Positions 8,713 to 14,536 of a DNA stretch of 14,536 nt are shown here, piece by piece (positions within the stretch are counted from its first letter, which is position 1; every line of letters begins with the position of its first letter). The stretch is taken from positions 1-14,536 of the forward strand of contig JADJTX010000050.1 in the NCBI GenBank assembly GCA_016710985.1, in the 5' to 3' direction. The notes under the pieces are model-generated. The model was given only the letters and a program-made list of their open reading frames with translations, did no database searches and was not told where the DNA came from. A program made the position numbers and the translations under genes. Origin of the DNA: Ignavibacteria bacterium (GTDB lineage Bacteria; Bacteroidota; Ignavibacteria; Tepidaquicellales; Tepidaquicellaceae).

Positions 8713-9935
8713 CTATATTTCCAATCCTAGTGTTAGGTAAAGCTGGTTATCCATCCCTTGATAGACCAGATCATACTTTACATCCGGATTAATATAATTA
8801 ACAAACGCAAGAGTCAAAGATGCATTATTAAGCGATTTTACTACAACAAATGTCTGCTGGAAAATACTTTGTTCTAAAGCGACTATAAGGCGGTAATTAA
8901 ATCTCAGGTTCAAATCACTGATATTATAATCTGCTTTCACATATAGATTGTGTTTAAAGTTCTTATCACTATTGATAAGATCTCCATAATAAATCAGATT
9001 AGTAGGTGTTTTAAGAAAATTATAAATTTCATCATATTGAAATGTGGATAATGAATCATCATAATAAAAATATTCCAAGGAAAGACCGAGTTTATTCTTA
9101 AATAATTGAATGGAATAGTCAAAACGAAGACTAGTATTAAATATATTGATATTATCAACATAATTGGAAATTTGTGCATTATAAATCCAGGATTTAAAAC
9201 TTTCAGATTTATAAATTCCTTCCCAGAACATCATAATTCCAAACGGTAACAGTACAGACAGACTACCCCCAAATACCGGATGCTTACCTTTTGTAAAACC
9301 GGTTAATATTTCAAAGCTATTATTACCTAAAACCGATTTCATGGATGTAATAAAATAATTTTGTTCAAAATTTTTGGGATTAAAAAGTACAAGACTTTGT
9401 TTTATGTTGATGTCGGCAATATTAAGAAAATCATGAAAACTAACCGCTGCATTAAATGATGGTACTCCTGGAAATCCCTGCTGCTCAGTGCCAATAGAAA
9501 TCTGCTGATAAAGTTTTTTAAAATCAGGAATAAACTCATTAATATTCAATGGATGGTAATAACCATTAAATCGATAGTCTAACTTTACAAAACCGCTTTT
9601 AACATCAATAAAGTCAAAAAATAGAAAATCAATATACGCCTCACGAATAGATATATTAATACTGTTTGTTAGGAACCCCTTGGTGATGTAAAGATCGACT
9701 AAAGCATCTGACTGGAAATTTTCGTCATAAGCAAAACGCGGTGTCGCATTAAAATGAAGGTCAAATTGACCTCCAAAATTATATTCATTGCTAGACGCGA
9801 TACCAGCCAGAATATCTGTGTTTGTTCTAATATGATAGCCAGAAATAGTACTAAACAGAGTTATACCGACCTGCCTTTCCGTAAACAATGAACTACCAAA
9901 TAATAAAAGAAATAATACTATAATATTTTTTTCAT
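8713..9935 (-). CDS. Predicted outer-membrane beta-barrel protein, unknown family
   Basis: A single open frame of about 390 residues is rich in Phe, Tyr, Asn and alternating hydrophobic/polar strands (for example LVDLYITKGFLTNSINISIR, FDFIDVKSGFVKLDYRFNGY and NLRFNYRLIVALEQS), ending LYLTLGLEI. The start is an ATG at 9935 with AGGG upstream. Adding one base to the T run 9926-9932 joins it to the frame and yields MKKNIIVLFLLLFGSSLF, a signal-peptide-like N-terminus. Total size is about 408 residues. The gene lies between the LolA-like and ATPase genes, 11 bases from the latter's start. I do not recognise the family. From composition and context it is probably the outer-membrane partner or receiver of the exporter. 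Confidence 0.65.
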
Positions 9936-9945
9936 TTTAACCCTA

Positions 9946-10704
9946 TCAGTTAACATGAATTCTAGAAATATTATTGATATCAAATAAGAATTTTGGTAAT
10001 TGCTTCCTTTTGATATTAGAAAAAAACGCCATTGATTTTATTTCCAAAAATGGATTCTCTACTTCAACAATAAATTTCTGCATAATCCCGTTTTCAATTA
10101 CAACATCTTTAATAATAGAATGCTTAAACACTTCACCAGAAGCATTATAATATTCTCTTTCAAGGTCATATAGGTATTCTTTTCAACCCATATATCCATC
10201 CGAGCATACATACCATTATCATTTGGCACTAGAATCAGATGGTAATAATTTTCACCTTTTATCTTTTCATTTAAAATATTGGTTACTCTATAATCAACTG
10301 AAAGTTCAGTACTTAGAATATCTCCCCAGCTCAAACTTGTTTCCTGTAATGCAGATTGATAACTAACAATATCTGGCTTGTTCCATTTGCTGGGCTTATA
10401 ATAAATAGTCTAGTCAACCCGCATTCCCACATCATTTTTATTTATCGTGGGATAAGTCCAAACAATGGTCTGTTTAGTTGAACCTTTCTTATACCCCTGA
10501 GCCTGTTTTCAACTTCCCGGCCGGTCTCATTAATGTTTATAAGCTTGATATCATAACTACCCTCATAAGGATATAAGAATAAATCTGCTTTTCCAATATT
10601 GATTTACCTTTCTCCAATATTGCATTATCTTTACCGAATATAATATTGCTTATCAAGGTTGTTATCAATAAAGCTATCATAAGTTGTAATCTTCGATTAT
10701 TCAT
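9946..10704 (-). CDS. LolA-like outer-membrane lipoprotein-sorting protein, frameshifted, one in-frame stop
   Basis: The start ATG at 10704 has AAGGAGA at 10714-10720. The N-terminus MNNRRLQLMIALLITTLI followed by SNIIFG is a signal peptide, so the product is periplasmic. Then comes DNAILEKGKSILEK, then strand-like segments EGSYDIKLINI, KGSTKQTIVWTYP, MRVD, TIYYKPSKWNKPDIVSYQ, SWGDILSTEL, DYRVTN, YYHLILVP, ARMDIWVEKN, KHSIIKDVVIENG and IKSMAFF, ending KFLFDINNISRIHVN. This order resembles the LolA-like sorting proteins typified by treponemal TP0789: a half-barrel that ferries lipidated or lipid cargo. Breaks lie near 10555, 10495 and 10175. There is an in-frame TAG at 10410-10412, between MRVD and TIYYKP. 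Repaired length is about 250 residues. Family assignment is moderate; the exporter context supports it. Confidence 0.65.
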
Positions 10705-10735
10705 AAAATTAAATCTCCTTAAAATTTTTTAAATA

Positions 10736-11937
10736 TTATTTATTTCCCTGTATCAAGCTGGTCGGATTACTGGTTAGTACCTTAAAAGTGATAGGTATTT
10801 GCGCAATAATCACTGTGATTAAAATATAAGAAAGGCCTGAAGTAAATGTTCAAACTTTATAAAAGATCAATCCGATTCGTGCCGGACAACAAAACAAACA
10901 TAACTTCCATTGAAAACCGGTTGCAATTTGTTGATGTGCGATTAATGATATAATAAAAGCCATAATAAAAGCAAATACAGCTGAAATTACTAACTGCAAT
11001 ATAGATTCAAGGATAAACATCAAGCTGATCTTCCAAGAATTAACACCGAATGACATTAAAGTTCCAATCTGCTTTTTCCGCTTCCGATAAATAATCATTT
11101 GGATATTGAAATTAATCAAAGTAACCAGTGTTACTATAACAATAATGGTTAACAATATCATCAAAATCAAAAACACATTAAATTGCACTGAAATATTTAA
11201 AATATCCCAAGAACTCACCTGTTTTGATTCCATACTGTCTATAGGTTTATAATCCTCCGTTTCAATGGCTTGTTTAATTTTCTGATAAATATTATCGGGA
11301 ATATTTCCATCTTTAAAGAACAAACAATAATCGATATCTTTGTCCTTTGGAAAAAAAAGTTGCTCCATCGAATTATATTTAATCAGCAGTCTCTGATTAT
11401 TGAACATATTCAATCCGGGAATTATATATTCCACAAACTTTAAATACAGCGGTATTATATACTTTGTCAGAAGTATTACCTAATATTTTCACTTTGTCAC
11501 CTATATTAATATCCGCTTTTTGTAGCATAGAAGAAGGAATCATAATATCATAACTATTAGATAAAAACTTCCTTTTAACAATGTTAGATAATTTTTTAAA
11601 TTTTTATCTTTACTGAGATCTATACCGATTAATTCCGCATTTCCATTATTATTAACTCCCTTTAGACGGTATTCAACCTGCGATCTAATCTTCTGAGCAA
11701 ACAGTACTGAACTTCTTTTATGTTATTTAAGCGCCCGATTGCTGAATTATCATTTGTTTTCATTTTTATCACAATTTCACCGTTAAAGACAGTGTTTTGT
11801 AAATTCAATTGCCTTCTTGAGCCATCTATATAAGAAAATAATATTACAATAACCATAATGGATAGACAATTAGTCAAATATAGCTTCCAGATACGCTTAA
11901 ATCCCTGTATAACTTCAGCAAATATATAAATAAACAT
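10736..11937 (-). CDS. FtsX/MacB-type ABC transporter permease 1, frameshifted
   Basis: The N-terminus MFIYIFAEVIQGFKRIWKLY is followed by a membrane segment (LTNCLSIMVIVILFSYI), then a periplasmic domain with typical pieces ELIGIDLSKDKN, DIMIPSSMLQKADINIGD and KVKILGNTSDKVYNTAVF. Three membrane segments follow: NVFLILMILLTIIVIVTLV, FILESILQLVISAVFAFIMA, and SYILITVIIAQIPI near the C-terminus. Between the first two is RKRKKQIGTLMSFGVNSWKI, the cytoplasmic motif of FtsX-family permeases that contacts the ATPase. Total is about 400 residues, the usual size. Breaks lie near 11700, 11580, 11450 and 10850. The start has GGAG at 11943-11946, and the gene lies 14 bases after permease 2. It pairs with permease 2 and the LolD-type ATPase, resembling the LolC/LolE arrangement. 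Confidence 0.82.
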
Positions 11938-11951
11938 AATAGCTCCAAATC

Positions 11952-13172
11952 TTATAATTCTCGCATCACTTCCACTGGATCCAGTTTATTTAATTGCATA
12001 ACTGTATAAATAACACTACTCATAAATGAAACAAAGATTACTGCAAATAAAATAATAAAAGATTGTATATGGTTTTGAATGAACAAAACAGAGCGTCCAA
12101 ATATCAACTGTAGGGGTACTATTGAAGCCTTAATACCTGTTAATGCTATACTGTTCCATAAATAATATACCAGCTAATATTCCAATAACCGAAAGAAAAC
12201 CATAACAATTAAAATTCTCCACTAAATAACAAACCAATCCTCCATTGATTGACTCCTAAAGCTTGATATATGCCAATTTCCTGTCTTCGGTTTTCTATTG
12301 AAAGACTAACTAGAAAAGAACTGCATAAAAAACCAGAATTATCAGCAAAAGCAATAAAAAGATTGTAAAGAATGTTAATTTATAAATTCCATTAATTAGG
12401 TTTGAAGAACCTGTGGTTGAATAAAACGATAGCTATCTCCAAATTTCTTTTTAATATCTTTTACAAATATCTGATATTGGTAGGGCTTTTTAAATTTAAC
12501 AAATATTTCACCAACCAACCGCTCATTGCTCATCATTAAATTATTTAAATAATCTATATCTACAAAAGCAAAAAAAGAATAATCTGTATAATAAGATAAA
12601 TCTTTATAATCAAGTATCCCATTCAATATTACTGGATCAAAATTAATATAGCCATCCTTTGTTTGAATAATTGCAGCTAATTTACTACCTTTAACGACAT
12701 TCAGATAGTCGGAATGTCTGTAATATAAATTAACTTGGTTTGAGGTTGTTACCTTGCTACCTTCTTCCAGCGAACAGATTGGGTAATAAGTTATATTCAT
12801 ATTTCGGATCAATTCCAGTAAAAATCATCGGCATATAGTTATCATCTGATTTGAGTACACCCAAACTCTTAATCGAGTGTGCGCTTTAATATAATCTTTG
12901 ATTTAGCAAAATCAAGCAACTCTTGCCATTTATCCAATTGAACAACTTCTTTTCCCCTTCTTTTGTTAAAACATCCAAATGCTTGACCTGCTTCATAGTG
13001 ATTATTACGTCTCCTGTCATATTATCCGATACTGCTTTCATAAGCGAGTTAGACACTGAAAGACAGTATTAATGCCAATAATCAGATAAAAACATAATAG
13101 AACCACTAATATCCCAATCAAAATAAACAAAAACTTATGCTTATAAACATTGTGCATTATGAGCTTTAACAT
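11952..13172 (-). CDS. FtsX/MacB-type ABC transporter permease 2, heavily frameshifted
   Basis: The start ATG at 13172 has AGGGG at 13180-13184. MLKLIMHNVYKHK precedes the first membrane segment (FLFILIGILVVLLCFYLI). A MacB-like periplasmic domain follows: SDNMTGDVIITMKQ, then a long clean stretch at 12396-12812 with NITYYPICSLEEGSKV, VILNGILDYKD, FFAFVDIDYLNNLM and VGEIFVKFKKPYQYQIF. The C-terminal membrane domain shows LTFFTIFLLLLLIILVFYA, then ENRRQEIGIYQALGVNQW, the FtsX-family coupling motif. The gene ends LNKLDPVEVMREL, a typical C-terminus for this family, with its stop at 11952-11954. The full span is about 405 codons. Breaks occur near 13060, 12880-12960, 12820, 12410 and 12100-12240. 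It is not a copy of permease 1, so the transporter is probably a heterodimer. Confidence 0.8.
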
Positions 13173-13291
13173 AATAAATCCCCTATACTCTCCCTAACCC
13201 CTATATTATTATTGATAATAGCAACCTTATGTAGAGCATCACTTTTGATTACTTTCCACAAAAGATGTAGCTAGAATGAACAACGGAATAC
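13173..13291. other. 119-base gap between the lipoprotein and permease 2 genes
   Basis: This is the longest non-coding stretch on the minus-strand side. It holds the ribosome-binding site of permease 2 and an AT-rich tract with a weak inverted repeat around 13205-13222 (TATTATTATTGATAATA). No convincing promoter or terminator is seen. Part of it could be the frameshifted C-terminus of the lipoprotein gene. Confidence 0.4.
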
Positions 13292-13898
13292 CTATATGAC
13301 CCCGGATAATGGTGATACAACAGAATATTCTGCTATATTCATCAATCCAATTTCTCCGCCAATCTGCCAGTTGGTACTGATAAAATACTCCCACCAGCTT
13401 TAAAATTGAAATGTGGGGAAAGACCCTTCACATATATCATTATAGCTTATTTTTAATTCCGGAGTAATAAACATTCTTCCTAATGGAAGTTGAAATACAG
13501 GAGAAATGCCAATCATAGTACTCACTTCAAATCCTTTTCCAAACTCATAGTTGACAGGTAAAGAAGTATAAATATTAAGAGCCGTAGTTGAATCATTTTT
13601 TATAATTCCATAGGTAACAGTCGGCTCTATTGCGAGTTTTCCGGTAAACAAAGCAAACGGATAGATAACCCCACCAATATTAACATCAGAAGAAATACCG
13701 TACTGACAAGAAATACCCAGGTTTATTGGTAAAGGAACCCATTCCATTCCCCTGAACTTCATCAATCAATACACCTCCTAATGTAATGCCAATCTGCCAG
13801 TCATTCTTGACTAAAAGCTGTCTGCTGGGGGATAATCCACAGCCGGCAATAGATATAATAAAAGCCAAAAATAAGAATAAATTTATAAATTTTATCAT
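13292..13898 (-). CDS. Outer-membrane-type lipoprotein with beta-strand-rich body, frameshifted
   Basis: The start ATG at 13898 is preceded by AGGAG at 13909-13913, overlapping the stop of the upstream gene. The N-terminus MIKFINLFLFLAFIISIAGC is a lipoprotein signal with lipobox I-A-G-C, so the mature protein should be lipidated at Cys20. The body is strand-like: KNDWQIGITLGG, LPINLGISCQYGISSDV, VIYPFALFTGKLAIEPTVTYG, PVNYEFGKGFEVSTMIG, PLGRMFITPELKISYND, then NWQIGGEIGLMNIAEYS in another frame. The WQIG turn recurs near both ends. The main break is near 13745-13760 and others lie near 13390. The stop at 13292 is my best reading; about 200 residues in all. No family is recognised. It could be a small lipidated barrel, or cargo of the adjacent Lol-like exporter. 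Confidence 0.62.
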
Positions 13899-13911
13899 AA
13901 TCCATTAACTC

Positions 13912-14536
13912 CTACTTTTTTAATATTTCAGATTTTTCCAGAAGCCAAGTCTGATCACCCAATTCAACTTTTATTTTCAACATTCTTTTCATATCACCTT
14001 TTTCAATCCAAAATGTCATCGAATCAGTAAAAGATTTCAATAGTTTGCCCAGAAACGGGTCTGCTATTCTCCAACCAACTTTAGTTGTGTCAGATTCTCC
14101 TAATGAGGTTTTAATCTTTTCATTTCCAAGAAAAATAGAGCGTCGATAGTACCGGTTTCTTTCATAATAGAGACCAGACATAAATAGCGCCTTCTTTTCC
14201 CAATCCAGCAATCTAGCACCCCATAGCAAAAAGCTTCCATCAACCAGATGGGGTACTTTGTATCAATATTTCTAGTTCTGTTTACAGACTTCTTAATACT
14301 ATAACCATCCCATGTTTTTGTTTGAGCGACTAATTCGTTTCCAATATCCAATTCCAAATAGAAATTACCTTTCGCTTTATTCTGTTTTACATAATAATCT
14401 TCTTCATTCATAACATATTTGGTCATGGACGCTTTATTCAGGTCAACAATAGCATACCAGGGATATTCGCTATAAACAGATGGAACTTTTTTATCTGAAT
14501 TGAGATTATTCATGAAGAGATAAGCCTTCACAATAT
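13912..14536 (-). CDS. Unknown protein, 5' end beyond window; weak DUF3108-like pattern
   Basis: The frame is open at the right edge, so the start is not in the window. The visible 208 or so residues include SEYPWYAIVDLNKASMTKYV, GNFYLELDIGNELVAQTKTW, DTKYPIWLMEAF, then LLDWEKKALFMSGLYYERNR and DSMTFWIEKGDMKRMLKIKV near the end. Adding one base to the A run 14228-14232 joins the halves as MEAFLLWGARLLDWEKKA. The order (lipid-like N-terminal strands, a central helix, and a final strand pair reading like 'W-x-E-K-G-D-x-x-R-x-L-K-I') is reminiscent of periplasmic DUF3108-type proteins, but I cannot confirm this. It sits 13 bases upstream of the lipoprotein start, so it is likely in the same operon. 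Confidence 0.5.

Noticed and set aside
8961..8980. Perfect inverted repeat TCTTATCA/TGATAAGA resembling the one at 1258-1278
   Set aside because: It lies deep inside the barrel coding sequence and both sites encode similar residues (LIN..DK); codon use explains the resemblance, and there is no regulatory position.
8994..9179. Minus-strand open frame of 61 codons with hydrophobic stretches
   Set aside because: It lies inside the continuous barrel gene in another frame.
10590..10630. Direct repeat of tccaatattg
   Set aside because: It encodes a repeated ILEK heptad in the helix after the LolA-like signal peptide; too short and in frame, so a protein feature and not a DNA element.
763..14536. 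True pseudogene island or genome decay
   Set aside because: Motifs stay intact in the shifted frames and single homopolymer edits restore expected lengths, which fits base-calling error better; kept open in the findings.

Overview
The window reads as a diderm, AT-rich bacterium. It encodes outer-membrane proteins, a lipoprotein with a lipobox, a LolD-type ATPase with FtsX/MacB-type permeases, and a LolA-like sorting protein. The LA_2272-type GLVN-repeat protein and the LolA-like protein resemble families I associate with spirochaetes and neighbouring diderm phyla, but the phylum is a guess. No RNA gene, CRISPR array, transposase or integrase was seen.

Layout. A plus-strand fragment at 1-752 encodes a repeat-bearing surface protein whose 5' end lies outside the window. 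Everything from 763 to the right edge is on the minus strand, so it is transcribed right to left. In transcription order: a 5'-truncated protein of unknown function (14536-13912), an outer-membrane-type lipoprotein (13898-13292), two FtsX/MacB-type permeases (13172-11952 and 11937-10736), a LolA-like protein (10704-9946), a predicted outer-membrane beta-barrel (9935-8713), a LolD-type ATPase (8701-8043), a small membrane protein (8023-7736), a degenerate acyl-CoA dehydrogenase homologue (7699-about 6290), EtfB (6254-5486), EtfA (5474-4531), two canonical acyl-CoA dehydrogenases (4495-2791 and about 2794-1240), and a FabZ-like dehydratase (1243-763). Most gaps are 10-40 bases or short overlaps and most genes have a good Shine-Dalgarno site, so this looks like one long operon. 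The only larger gap is about 120 bases at 13173-13291.

How the genes may work together. The downstream half is an acyl-chain desaturation/dehydration module: three dehydrogenase-family proteins, their electron-transfer flavoprotein and a hotdog dehydratase. The upstream half is a Lol-like envelope export module: ATPase, two permeases, periplasmic carrier, barrel and lipoprotein. My main hypothesis is that the locus makes or tailors a lipid and moves it to the outer membrane. This is inference from gene order only.

Data quality. Nearly every gene is interrupted by frameshifts, yet conserved motifs continue in another frame. In several cases adding one base to a homopolymer restores the expected family motif or length exactly. 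I therefore treat most breaks as sequence/assembly errors and annotate full gene spans, not fragments. True gene decay cannot be excluded from the sequence alone.
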